From: Akkermansiaceae bacterium
Lineage (GTDB): Bacteria > Verrucomicrobiota > Verrucomicrobiia > Verrucomicrobiales > Akkermansiaceae
Length of the DNA stretch: 64,000 nt
Assembly: GCA_029866215.1 (NCBI GenBank)
Contig: JARWZU010000088.1
Coordinates: 1-64,000, forward strand
Direction of reading: 5' to 3'
Shown here: positions 1 to 6,939 of the stretch, piece after piece
Position numbering within the stretch: the first letter of the stretch is position 1
Layout of the letters: the number at the start of each line of letters is the position of its first letter
Position numbers and translations under genes: made by a program
Notes under the pieces: model-generated
What the model saw: only the letters and a program-made list of their open reading frames with translations
Databases searched by the model: none
What the model was told of the DNA's origin: nothing

Positions 1-129
1 ATGGGCCTACTCGACCTCGCTGGCAATGCCACCTTGCTCTACTACATGAGCGAGGAAGGCCGCGAAGGAAAACAAGCATTCCTCGAAAAACGCCAGCCCG
101 ATTTCACAAAGTTCCCGCGGGTGCCGTAA
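1..129 (+). CDS. menB: 1,4-dihydroxy-2-naphthoyl-CoA synthase, C-terminal end (partial)
   Basis: Frame 1 is open from the first base to a TAA at 127-129 and gives 42 residues, cut on the left by the window edge. The tail reads [20 protein letters not shown], then a segment ending in [13 protein letters not shown]. This matches the C-terminus known for MenB of the crotonase superfamily, which closes the naphthoate ring in menaquinone synthesis and ends in a conserved EGxxAFxxKRxPDFxKFxR block. The ATG at base 1 is an internal methionine, not a start. The gene appears intact up to its stop; an insertion-sequence remnant begins directly after it. The identification rests on this tail only. Confidence 0.75.
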   Translation: MGLLDLAGNATLLYYMSEEGREGKQAFLEKRQPDFTKFPRVP

Positions 130-500
130 TTCGAGCATTCAAGCGCGTGAGCTACCCAAAGGACTGATTTTTCACAGCGACCGAGGCAGCCAATCCGGCA
201 GCGGAGCCTATCGAAAAATCCTTTTCGATCAGGCATGAGCCAAAGTATGTCAGCGCGGGCTAACCCCTATCACAACGCCTGGACGAAATCCTTCTTGGGC
301 ACACTGAAAACCGAAATGCTCGGGGACGGTTGCTTTATCAATGATGCCGACGCTCGGACTGAAATCTTCGATTTCATCGAATGCAACTACAACACCCAGC
401 GAAAACACTCATCGCTAAAATACCAAACGCCGGCCCAATTCGAGGCCGAGAAACTGTCTCTTAACTAAGCAAAAACGGTCCAAAAATCGGTTGCATCTCA
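130..500 (+). mobile_element. IS3-family insertion sequence remnant
   Basis: The 3' part of an IS3-family element starts right after the menB stop. It holds the end of an integrase-type transposase reading frame and finishes in a terminal-repeat-like stretch at about 473-500 that ends in CA. Read on the other strand this end begins TGAGATGCAACCGATTTTTG, as IS3-type ends usually begin with TG. No left end or upstream orfA is visible, so the element is truncated and cannot move by itself. Confidence 0.65.
152..468 (+). pseudogene. IS3-family transposase C-terminal fragment, frameshifted
   Basis: The integrase core of an IS3-group OrfB is split over two frames. Frame 2 from 152 reads LPKGLIFHSDRGSQSGSGAY and onward to a TGA at 236. 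Frame 1 from 235 continues with SMSARANPYHNAWTKSFLGT and ends in YNTQRKHSSLKYQTPAQFEA at the TAA near 468. Family members carry HSDRGSQY, the NPYDNA block and the catalytic Glu region in one frame, so a one-base shift near 233 has broken the gene. The first catalytic Asp lies in the HSDRG block; upstream domains are missing. Confidence 0.7.
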
Positions 501-505
501 ATTGC

Positions 506-934
506 TCATGCGATGGGGTTGATTCGTTTGACGCCTGCAAATCGGTCGAAGTCGCGGTCGTTACTGGCGATGGTAGCCGAATGTTCCAAGGCGTGTAGGG
601 CGATCAAGGCATCTGTGGTCAGACTGCCTCCCGTGCCCGCTTCCTCCAGCAGATCGAAGAAGCGTCCCAGAGCGTTTTCCGAGAGATGGATGATACGAAC
701 GTGCGGGAAACTCACCCAGTGCTCGACGATGCCGCGGACTTGCGCGGGTGAGAGCGGATTCTCACAGACATTTGGATGTGTCAGCAGCCGGGTGACGGCC
801 AGCACCACCACCCACGGTAGGCCCACCGGCTCAAGTCCGGAAAGTGCCCCCTCCCACCAGACCCGCGCCTTGTCATGCCGGGGAGAAGCTTCATCGTGGG
901 CGTAAATTAGGAGATTCGCATCAGGAAGAATCAT
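506..934 (-). CDS. PIN-domain ribonuclease toxin, VapC type
   Basis: This 142-residue protein has the PIN-domain layout of VapC toxins, which cleave RNA (often tRNA or rRNA) with a cluster of acidic residues and Mg2+. It opens with MILPDANLLIYA, where Asp5 is the first acidic ligand. A central TTDALIALHALEH gives the second group and the C-terminal SNDRDFDRF the last. Its ATG overlaps the end of the upstream antitoxin gene by four bases (ATGA type), the usual arrangement of a coupled toxin-antitoxin operon. The stop lies six bases from the end of the IS remnant, so the element inserted or decayed just downstream. Function is assigned from family and context. Confidence 0.8.
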   Translation of the reverse strand: MILPDANLLIYAHDEASPRHDKARVWWEGALSGLEPVGLPWVVVLAVTRLLTHPNVCENPLSPAQVRGIVEHWVSFPHVRIIHLSENALGRFFDLLEEAGTGGSLTTDALIALHALEHSATIASNDRDFDRFAGVKRINPIA

Positions 935-1179
935 CGTTTCACTGCATCCTCCGCTTCGATTTGGTCGTAAAGCTGGTTCATGCTGACCCCTTGGTAGGCT
1001 GGCTTGATCCCCAAGTGGTGCGTCTGGATGCTCACTTGCTTGACGGAGGAAGGGGGCGAGGCGCTCAGCCCACGCTGGAGCGTCTCCTCCAAAATCTCGC
1101 GAAAAGGCCGCCTCCGCTGCCGGGCACGCTCATGCAATTCACTCAGAATACCATCACTGATGTTAATTGTCGTTCTCAC
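931..1179 (-). CDS. VapB-type antitoxin (ribbon-helix-helix)
   Basis: An 82-residue protein starts at a GTG at 1179 and begins VRTTINISDGILSELHERA, the N-terminal beta strand and helix typical of VapB-like RHH antitoxins. The C-terminal part (LGIKPAYQGVSMNQLYDQIE) resembles the toxin-binding tail seen in this class. A longer frame back to 1257 adds residues unlike the family and would run into the neighbouring gene, so the GTG was preferred. It is expected to neutralise the PIN toxin and repress the shared promoter, as in other VapBC pairs. Confidence 0.72.
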   Translation of the reverse strand: MRTTINISDGILSELHERARQRRRPFREILEETLQRGLSASPPSSVKQVSIQTHHLGIKPAYQGVSMNQLYDQIEAEDAVKR

Positions 1180-1216
1180 ATCGGCATCATGATGCGGATC
1201 TGGTGACCTGTCAAAG

Positions 1217-1915
1217 TCATACCCCATCCTCCTTTTCCGGAAATTCGTCGCCCGCAAGTTCGCGTTCGATTTGCTCGATGCTGGGCAGGCTGGTTTGTAA
1301 TTCGGCGGGCAGCGATTCCACCAGTCCGAGGAAATCGAGGCGATACGGATCTTTGAGCGACTCCCGCGCGAGATCGGACTGCGGCTTGGGCAGGGTAAGC
1401 TCGAAGTTCGTCACTGCCCCGCCGCTGCGCTCCATCAACTGGGACTCGATCTGGATGACGAGGATGTTGCGCGACCAATGGTGTTCGATGGCTTTTCTCA
1501 GATACCACGCGCGCTCTTCCCGCGTTTTTAGCTTATCCAGAAGCACGCAGTAATGGCACCATGGCAATTTGTGCAGCGGCTGGTGCACCATTGCCCCGCT
1601 CTCCGATTGTCCAAGCAGCTCTTGGGCCATTGCCGGCTCCGTCCACGCTGCCGCAAAGGCCCGCATGTATTTCAAGTTGCGTGGAGAAAACCCCTTCATC
1701 TCGGGGAAATTGGTTCGTAAATCATGCGCCAGACGGTCGATCACTTTTGCACCCCAGCCCTGTTGTTCCTGCTGATCCAGGATCGCTCTGCCGATCTTCC
1801 AATATAGAGAGACCAAATGAAGATTCAGTGCTTGCGCGGCACGTTGCTGTGCCTCGTGAATCTGCGTTTTAATGTCGCCCAGCCAATCGGCATAGCCAGC
1901 GGGCGGCGGAATCAA
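1217..1915 (-). CDS. YhcG/DUF1016 family protein lacking its nuclease core
   Basis: The 232-residue reading frame begins with the DUF1016 N-terminal helical domain. It contains LYWKIGRAILDQQEQQGWGA, KVIDRLAHDLRTNFPEMKGF and SPRNLKYMRAFAAAW, all hallmark blocks, and then HKLPWCHYCVLL. Full YhcG-type proteins run to about 350 residues with a PDDEXK nuclease domain after KDPYxLDFLGL. Here LDFLGLV is followed directly by ESLPAELQTSLPSIEQIERE, which resembles the normal extreme C-terminus. The simplest reading is an in-frame internal deletion of the catalytic part. The frame starts at a TTG. An ATG at 1947 in another frame gives MNDNGPEKPGA and then stops, so a frameshift near the start is likely too. 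Probably a decaying gene. Confidence 0.7.
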   Translation of the reverse strand: MIPPPAGYADWLGDIKTQIHEAQQRAAQALNLHLVSLYWKIGRAILDQQEQQGWGAKVIDRLAHDLRTNFPEMKGFSPRNLKYMRAFAAAWTEPAMAQELLGQSESGAMVHQPLHKLPWCHYCVLLDKLKTREERAWYLRKAIEHHWSRNILVIQIESQLMERSGGAVTNFELTLPKPQSDLARESLKDPYRLDFLGLVESLPAELQTSLPSIEQIERELAGDEFPEKEDGV

Positions 1916-1952
1916 GCTCCTGGTTTTTCTGGTCCGTTGTCGTTCATGGTAG

Positions 1953-2037
1953 GGAGAAGGGATTTAAAATCCCTTTGCGGAGGACTGGTCTTATCGTATT
2001 TGCTTGGGTTTTGAAAGGGGTTGCAAACCCCTTCTCC
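1953..2037. repeat. Nested short-palindrome element (REP-like)
   Basis: Two tight hairpins lie within a larger inverted repeat. The first is AAGGGATTTAAAATCCCTT at 1957-1975 (nine-base arms). The second is AAGGGGTTGCAAACCCCTT at 2015-2033 (eight-base arms). The outer arms are GGAGAAGGG at 1953-1961 and its complement at 2028-2037. A related single hairpin occurs at 27342-27360. The layout resembles REP or BIME elements; it could also act as a transcription terminator. Confidence 0.55.
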
Positions 2038-2151
2038 TCATTTCGTCATCTTCGTATGGAGTTCGAAGAGATTTTCCAAGCGCTCGGTGTCGTTCTTGAA
2101 GCTGCGGGCGATGCGCTGGCGATCTGAACTAAAGTCCAATTGCCAGAGCAT
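2038..2151 (-). pseudogene. Short coding fragment of unknown origin
   Basis: A 37-residue frame starts at an ATG at 2151 and reads MLWQLDFSSDRQRIARSFKN, followed by DTERLENLFELHTKMTK. It looks protein-like and charged, but I do not recognise the family. It lies between the YhcG-like gene and prfA, next to a palindromic element, in a stretch rich in broken genes. It may be the last surviving exon-like piece of a larger accessory gene, or a genuine small gene. Confidence 0.3.
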
Positions 2152-2165
2152 TTTGGTATCACACC

Positions 2166-3239
2166 TTACAAGCCAGCCTCGGCGAGGCGATCGTCCATCT
2201 CGGTTTTTTGGAGTTCGTTGGTGAACTCAGTGAGCTCGCCCGCGATGACCCCAGTGAGGTTATGCGAGGTGAACCCGATGCGATGGTCGGTGATGCGGCT
2301 CTGAGGGAAATTGTACGTGCGGATTTTTTCGGAGCGATCGCCAGAACCGATGAGCGAACGGCGATGGCTGGAGTAGGCCTCTTGTTGGTCGCGGAGCTTT
2401 TGCTCGTAGAGCTTGGACCGCAGGATTTGGAGGGCCATTTCCTTGTTCTTGATTTGCGACCGACCATCTTCGCAGCGGACGTAAAGGCCAGTGGGAAGAT
2501 GGAAAATCTGGACGGCGGACTCGGTCCGGTTGACGTGCTGACCACCCGCTCCCCCTGCCCGACAGACCTCGATCCGGAGGTCTTCCTGTTTCAACTCGAC
2601 ATCGACTTCCTCCGCTTCCGGCAAGACGGCGACCGTGACCGTCGAGGTATGGACGCGGCCTTGAGTCTCGGTGGCGGGCACGCGCTGCACGCGGTGAACT
2701 CCCGATTCATACTTGAGGTAACGGAACACCTCTTGCCCCGTGACCTTGAGGATGACTTCCTTGAACCCGCCGACTTCGGATGGACTGCTCTCCAGGTGCT
2801 CGCATTTCCAACCACGCAAGTCGGAATAGCGTTGGTACATCCGCATCAACTCAGCTGCGAAGAGCGAGGCTTCATCGCCACCCGCGCCGGCACGAATTTC
2901 GATGAGCGCATCGCGGTCTTCATTAGGGTCGGCAGGCAACAACGCGTATTGAAGCTCAGTTCCAAGTTTTTCGATTTGCGTCTCGAGGCCCGGAATCTCC
3001 TCCGCCGCAAGTGCGGAAAACTCTGGGTCGTCGGATTTCGCGAGTTCTTGGTTATCCGCCAAATGACGTTTGGTATCCTCTAGCAGCTGCCACAGCGCGA
3101 TGGTTTGCTTGAGCTTGCCGTGTTCTCGGAGGATCTCGGTGGCGCGCTTGGGATCTGCGAAAAGGTCAGGATCCCCGACGGCCTCCTCCAACTCCGCGAA
3201 GCGGTCGCGGCGTTTTGCAATGAGAGACGAATAATCCAT
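2166..3239 (-). CDS. prfA: Peptide chain release factor 1
   Basis: RF1 reads UAA and UAG stop codons in the ribosomal A site and triggers peptide release. The 357 residues fit the usual length of about 360. Visible are the GAGGDEASLFAAEL block (about residues 118-131), the anticodon-like tripeptide PAT at 188-190 (PxT class, which marks RF1 rather than RF2), and GGQ at 232-234, whose glutamine is normally methylated. The frame can be opened 44 codons further upstream, but that extension overlaps the next gene and has no family counterpart. The ATG at 3239, beginning MDYSSLIAKR, was chosen. No prmC methylase gene is adjacent. Confidence 0.95.
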   Translation of the reverse strand: MDYSSLIAKRRDRFAELEEAVGDPDLFADPKRATEILREHGKLKQTIALWQLLEDTKRHLADNQELAKSDDPEFSALAAEEIPGLETQIEKLGTELQYALLPADPNEDRDALIEIRAGAGGDEASLFAAELMRMYQRYSDLRGWKCEHLESSPSEVGGFKEVILKVTGQEVFRYLKYESGVHRVQRVPATETQGRVHTSTVTVAVLPEAEEVDVELKQEDLRIEVCRAGGAGGQHVNRTESAVQIFHLPTGLYVRCEDGRSQIKNKEMALQILRSKLYEQKLRDQQEAYSSHRRSLIGSGDRSEKIRTYNFPQSRITDHRIGFTSHNLTGVIAGELTEFTNELQKTEMDDRLAEAGL

Positions 3240-3283
3240 GAACAGGGCTGGCAGAATGAGAGAGAAAAAGCGAATCGAATTCC

Positions 3284-4465
3284 TCAGCGTTTCACACAGC
3301 GGAAGCCGATGTGATTGCTGGACGAACGGACCTCGCCCTTGCCACGAGTCCCGATGATGTATCGGGTGCAATACTGGTCGGTGCAGAGAAATGATCCACC
3401 GCGTTGGACGCGCTTTTTCGTATTCGGCTCGGCAGGATCAAATGAGGAATCTGGGCCTTGAGGGTTCTGCGCAAGCCCCTTGGCCGCGAGTTTTTCGTAG
3501 GCATCGGGGCGATACCAATCGCTGCACCATTCCCAGACGTTGCCTGCCAAGTCGTAGAGTCCGTAGGGGCTGGGAGCGTACTGCGCGACGGGGGCGACCC
3601 CCTTGAAACCGTCCTCACCCGTGTCACTGGCCTCAACCGGGAATTTCCCTTGGTAGATGTTTGCTTGAAATTTCCCACCTGGCTTCAGCTCATTTCCCCA
3701 CGCGAAAAGGCGACCCGCAAAGCCGCCGCGGGACGCAAATTCCCACTCCGACTCGGTCGGCAGTCGCTTGCCCGCCCACTTGGCGTAGGCCTCGGCGTCC
3801 TCGTACGTGACGTGCACCACTGGGTTTTTATCGAGCCCTTTGATGTCGCTTTCAGGGCCGAAGGGATGCTTCCAGCAAGCCCCGGGAACGTAGCTCCACC
3901 ACGTGGCATACCTATCAAGCGGCACCGCCTCTGGGGTCGGGGCAAATACGATCGACCCCGCGACCAAAGCCTCGGGCGGCAGCGTGGGAAACTCCTCTGG
4001 GCTCGGCTTTTGCTCGGCGACGGTCACGTATCCGGTGGCTTCCACAAACTTGGCAAACTGCGCGTTCGTCACCTCAGTCGCATCCATCCAAAACGCATCA
4101 ACCGCCACCCGATGAATCGGCAGAGCATCTTGCGTCGCGCCTCCGATGCTGCACATCCCCTCGCACTCGACGTTGGCCCCCATCGAAAACTCGCCGCCGG
4201 GAATCCAGACCATCCCCTCGGGCGCTGGACTTGGCGCGACCCCCTGAAGCGGAACCGTCGGCTCGAAGGCGGGGTCGGAATTCGGCTTGGCTTTTTCCGC
4301 CCTCGCTGCGGGTGAGTCCTCGGCAAACGCAATGCTCGAGACCCCGAGAACCATCGAAACCGCCATGATTCGGCCGAAACCAAGATACAAAGAGCGGAAG
4401 CTCAGGGAGGTCCCGAGGCATTTTTGAGCCGGAAATGGCGGCATGGGTTGGATGAGATCGCTCAT
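3284..4465 (-). CDS. SUMF1-type formylglycine-generating enzyme-like protein, secreted
   Basis: The protein (393 residues from the ATG at 4465) carries an N-terminal hydrophobic stretch ending in VSSIAFA, a likely signal peptide, and then a complete FGE-sulfatase (SUMF1) domain. Visible blocks are MVWIPGGEFSMG, VDAFWMDATEVTNAQFAKFV, GKRLPTESEWEFASRGG, LYDLAGNVWEWCSDWY and the C-terminal RVQRGGSFLCTDQYCTRY. The two cysteines (about 361 and 366) have the CxxxxC spacing of true formylglycine-generating enzymes, which oxidise the active-site Cys of sulfatases. Many bacterial SUMF1 relatives lack this pair, so its presence is informative. A CxPxR sulfatase is encoded at 54202. An alternative start at 4366 would leave a shorter signal peptide. 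The gene is divergent from the ABC permease gene. Confidence 0.85.
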   Translation of the reverse strand: MSDLIQPMPPFPAQKCLGTSLSFRSLYLGFGRIMAVSMVLGVSSIAFAEDSPAARAEKAKPNSDPAFEPTVPLQGVAPSPAPEGMVWIPGGEFSMGANVECEGMCSIGGATQDALPIHRVAVDAFWMDATEVTNAQFAKFVEATGYVTVAEQKPSPEEFPTLPPEALVAGSIVFAPTPEAVPLDRYATWWSYVPGACWKHPFGPESDIKGLDKNPVVHVTYEDAEAYAKWAGKRLPTESEWEFASRGGFAGRLFAWGNELKPGGKFQANIYQGKFPVEASDTGEDGFKGVAPVAQYAPSPYGLYDLAGNVWEWCSDWYRPDAYEKLAAKGLAQNPQGPDSSFDPAEPNTKKRVQRGGSFLCTDQYCTRYIIGTRGKGEVRSSSNHIGFRCVKR

Positions 4466-4618
4466 GAAGGATGGTGGTGTAGGACAACTTCTACACCCCC
4501 AGCGCGGGATTTCAACGTTGTTGGCATCCGAATGCGATGATTCAGGGTTCGGCCGCCGATCCGAGAGTCCTTTTGCCTTTGCCTTAAAGCGGGAATGGCT
4601 TACCAAGGGGTCTGCCGC

Positions 4619-5371
4619 ATGAGATTGTTTCGCATCCTAACATTTAAAGAACTCAAGGGGTATTTCCTGACTCCTTTCGGCTGGGTGATCCTGGCCTTTG
4701 TCACCGTGATGCAGGGGATCTCGCTTTCCACTGCCATGAAGGGCTTCCGGGACACCCCCGTCCGCGACAGCCTCGTTTACGTGACCTTCCACACGCCTTT
4801 GTTTTGGTTCTATTTCCTGTTCATTTTCCCGCTCATCACGATGCGCTTGTTTTCTGAGGAAGAGCGCTCCGGAACTTTGGAAACCCTCCTCACCGCACCC
4901 GTCCGGACTTGGCAGGTGGTGTTCTCCAAGTACACGGCAGCGATGATCTTCTACTCGATGCTGTGGGTTCCCGCCCTGCTGCAGTTTAAAATGTTTGAAT
5001 GGTCGACGGATCTCCCACCCGCATGGAGCCTCGGTGCTCTCGGCGGGATGTTCACGGTGTTGATGCTCATGGGCGCGGCTTTCACGGCGATCGGTTGCCT
5101 CGCCTCCGCGCTGACTTCCAGCCAAATCATCGCAGGCATTTTAACGATCGGACTGCTCGTGATCCAATATTTCCTCGGCTACGTGACCATCATCTGGGGC
5201 GAGTCCTTCGCAGGAGCCGGCTTCTTCCACTACATCTCGTCCCAGCAGCACTTGCATTATTTCGCCAGCGGGTTGTTCGACACTCGCCCCGCGATCTACT
5301 TTTTAAGCCTCGCGATTTTCGTGCTTTTTCTAACCTATCAGGTTGTCGACTACCGCCGCTGGCGCCGTTGA
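4619..5371 (+). CDS. ABC-2 type transport permease, GldF-like
   Basis: This 250-residue integral membrane protein begins MRLFRILTFKELKGYFLTPF and contains about six hydrophobic segments. The block LITMRLFSEEERSGTLETLL is characteristic of GldF-type ABC-2 permeases and of related gliding and nitrous-oxide (NosY) permeases. The ATG at 4619 was preferred over the upstream ATG at 4595, because the latter overlaps the divergent promoter region and adds eight atypical residues. The next gene starts 20 bases downstream and encodes the GldG partner. An ATP-binding subunit is expected but none is found next to it. The transported substrate is unknown. Confidence 0.85.
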   Translation: MRLFRILTFKELKGYFLTPFGWVILAFVTVMQGISLSTAMKGFRDTPVRDSLVYVTFHTPLFWFYFLFIFPLITMRLFSEEERSGTLETLLTAPVRTWQVVFSKYTAAMIFYSMLWVPALLQFKMFEWSTDLPPAWSLGALGGMFTVLMLMGAAFTAIGCLASALTSSQIIAGILTIGLLVIQYFLGYVTIIWGESFAGAGFFHYISSQQHLHYFASGLFDTRPAIYFLSLAIFVLFLTYQVVDYRRWRR

Positions 5372-5391
5372 TTTTCCCTAACTGACAAATC

Positions 5392-6933
5392 ATGTCCCAT
5401 TCTCCTCCAGAGCCCCATGATCCACCTGCCCGCCCCTTGAACCGCTGGGGCCTTGGCACACTCTCGCTGCTCCAGATCGTTTTTCTCGCTGCCATTCTGA
5501 TCGCGCTAAACTACCTAGCCGCGCACCATTTCACCCGCATCGACCTCAGCCGCGATCGCGCCTACACGCTCGCCCCCACGACCACCCGCTATCTCACCAG
5601 CAAGGCAATCTCCGAGCACGAGAAACCGATCAAGTGGATCATGGCCTTCCGCCGCAGCTCGCCGTTTTACGAACGCGTCCGAGCGATCGCCGAGGAATAC
5701 GTTAGAAATTCTCACGGCAAGATCGACTTGGAAATTGTCGACCCGCTGCGCAGTTCCGATCGCACCCAAGAAATCACCGCCGCTTACGGCCTGCCACTCA
5801 CCAAGGATCTCATCGTGATGGACGCGAGGACGAAAGGCGGCGCCGTTTCAACCGAAGACAAAGACGGCAATCACATCCTCCATCCGAACATCAAGGTGAT
5901 CGTCGCCGAGGACCTTGCGGTCTACACGGCAGCGGATGGCCAGCGGAAGATCACCGGCTTCCATGGCGAAGATGTGCTGACGGCGCGACTCGTGGAAGCC
6001 ATCGAAGGCAAGGCTCGCAAGATGGTCTTTCTTGCCGACAAGAGCCAAATGGATGCCACCAGTGAGAACTCCCCGCTCAGCTCGCTCAGCAAGACCCTGC
6101 TTTTTCAAAATGTCGAACTCAAGGGCATCAATCTCGCAGGACTGAGTGAAATCCCGACTGACGCCGATGGCATCGCGCTGGTGGCTCCCAAATACGACTT
6201 CAGCGACGAGGAACTCGCGGTCCTCGAGCAGTACTGGAACCATCCGAAATCTGCGATTCTCGTCCTACTGAAGCCCGGCGAAATCCCGCCAAAACTGCGC
6301 ACGTTTCTCCGAAGCCATGGGGTGACTCCACGACGCGACCGTGTGGTTTCACTCACGAATGACCGCATCAACTCGACCGCCCGAGGCGTCTTCACTTACG
6401 GGGTCGATTTCACGAAAGATTTCGCGGGGCAAGCCACGATCTTGGAAGGCGCAACTTCGTCACTCGAAGTCCGCGAGGGCGCCGAGGATCTCATGAACCG
6501 CCAAATCAATCCGATCGGGCTGATCCAAGCGGCGGAGGGCTTCTGGGGTGAAACGAAATTTGGCGGCAAAGACACCGCCTTCGACGAACGGGAAGACACC
6601 AAGGAGTCGCTCTATCTGGCCGCTTCCATCACCCGTGGCGCCACCGGAGACGACCAATTTGCCACCCAAACTTCCCGAATGGTCGTCATCGCCAACACTG
6701 ACTTTCTCGACCCAAGCCGCCAGCACGCCGAAAACATCGACTTCCTCGCCTCGTCGGTCAACTGGCTGATGGACCGCCAGTCGCTCGCCGGCATCGGCCC
6801 CCGCTCACTTGGCACTTACAAGATGCCACTGCTCGAAGCCCAAGTCTCATTTATCAACCGAGTGAATCTGTTCTTTCTGCCGGCATTCATCATCCTCGCA
6901 GGTGCCATCATCTGGTCTTCGCGCCGCGCCTAA
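5392..6933 (+). CDS. GldG-family ABC transporter auxiliary protein
   Basis: The 513-residue protein has one hydrophobic segment near residues 20-45 and another at the very C-terminus (LFFLPAFIILAGAIIWSSRR), with a large extracytoplasmic part between. It contains YTLAPTTTRYL and later AGLSEIPTDADGIALVAPK and FSDEELAVLEQYW, the layout of the ABC_transp_aux domain that GldG proteins carry. In Bacteroidetes GldG works with GldF and GldA in gliding and export; in Verrucomicrobia the role is not defined. The gene lies between the permease and the DUF4340 gene with gaps of 20 and 6 bases, so one operon is likely. Confidence 0.83.
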   Translation: MSHSPPEPHDPPARPLNRWGLGTLSLLQIVFLAAILIALNYLAAHHFTRIDLSRDRAYTLAPTTTRYLTSKAISEHEKPIKWIMAFRRSSPFYERVRAIAEEYVRNSHGKIDLEIVDPLRSSDRTQEITAAYGLPLTKDLIVMDARTKGGAVSTEDKDGNHILHPNIKVIVAEDLAVYTAADGQRKITGFHGEDVLTARLVEAIEGKARKMVFLADKSQMDATSENSPLSSLSKTLLFQNVELKGINLAGLSEIPTDADGIALVAPKYDFSDEELAVLEQYWNHPKSAILVLLKPGEIPPKLRTFLRSHGVTPRRDRVVSLTNDRINSTARGVFTYGVDFTKDFAGQATILEGATSSLEVREGAEDLMNRQINPIGLIQAAEGFWGETKFGGKDTAFDEREDTKESLYLAASITRGATGDDQFATQTSRMVVIANTDFLDPSRQHAENIDFLASSVNWLMDRQSLAGIGPRSLGTYKMPLLEAQVSFINRVNLFFLPAFIILAGAIIWSSRRA

Positions 6934-6939
6934 CCGTTC

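Noticed and set aside
1167-1553. 128-residue plus-strand frame opposite the YhcG-like gene
   Set aside because: Serine- and arginine-rich composition typical of antisense frames in GC-rich DNA.
2208-3083. Long plus-strand frame of 291 residues opposite prfA
   Set aside because: It is a shadow of the prfA gene with no family features and with atypical composition.
3458-4315. 285-residue plus-strand frame opposite the SUMF1-like gene
   Set aside because: It is antisense to a domain with clear conserved blocks; no independent support.
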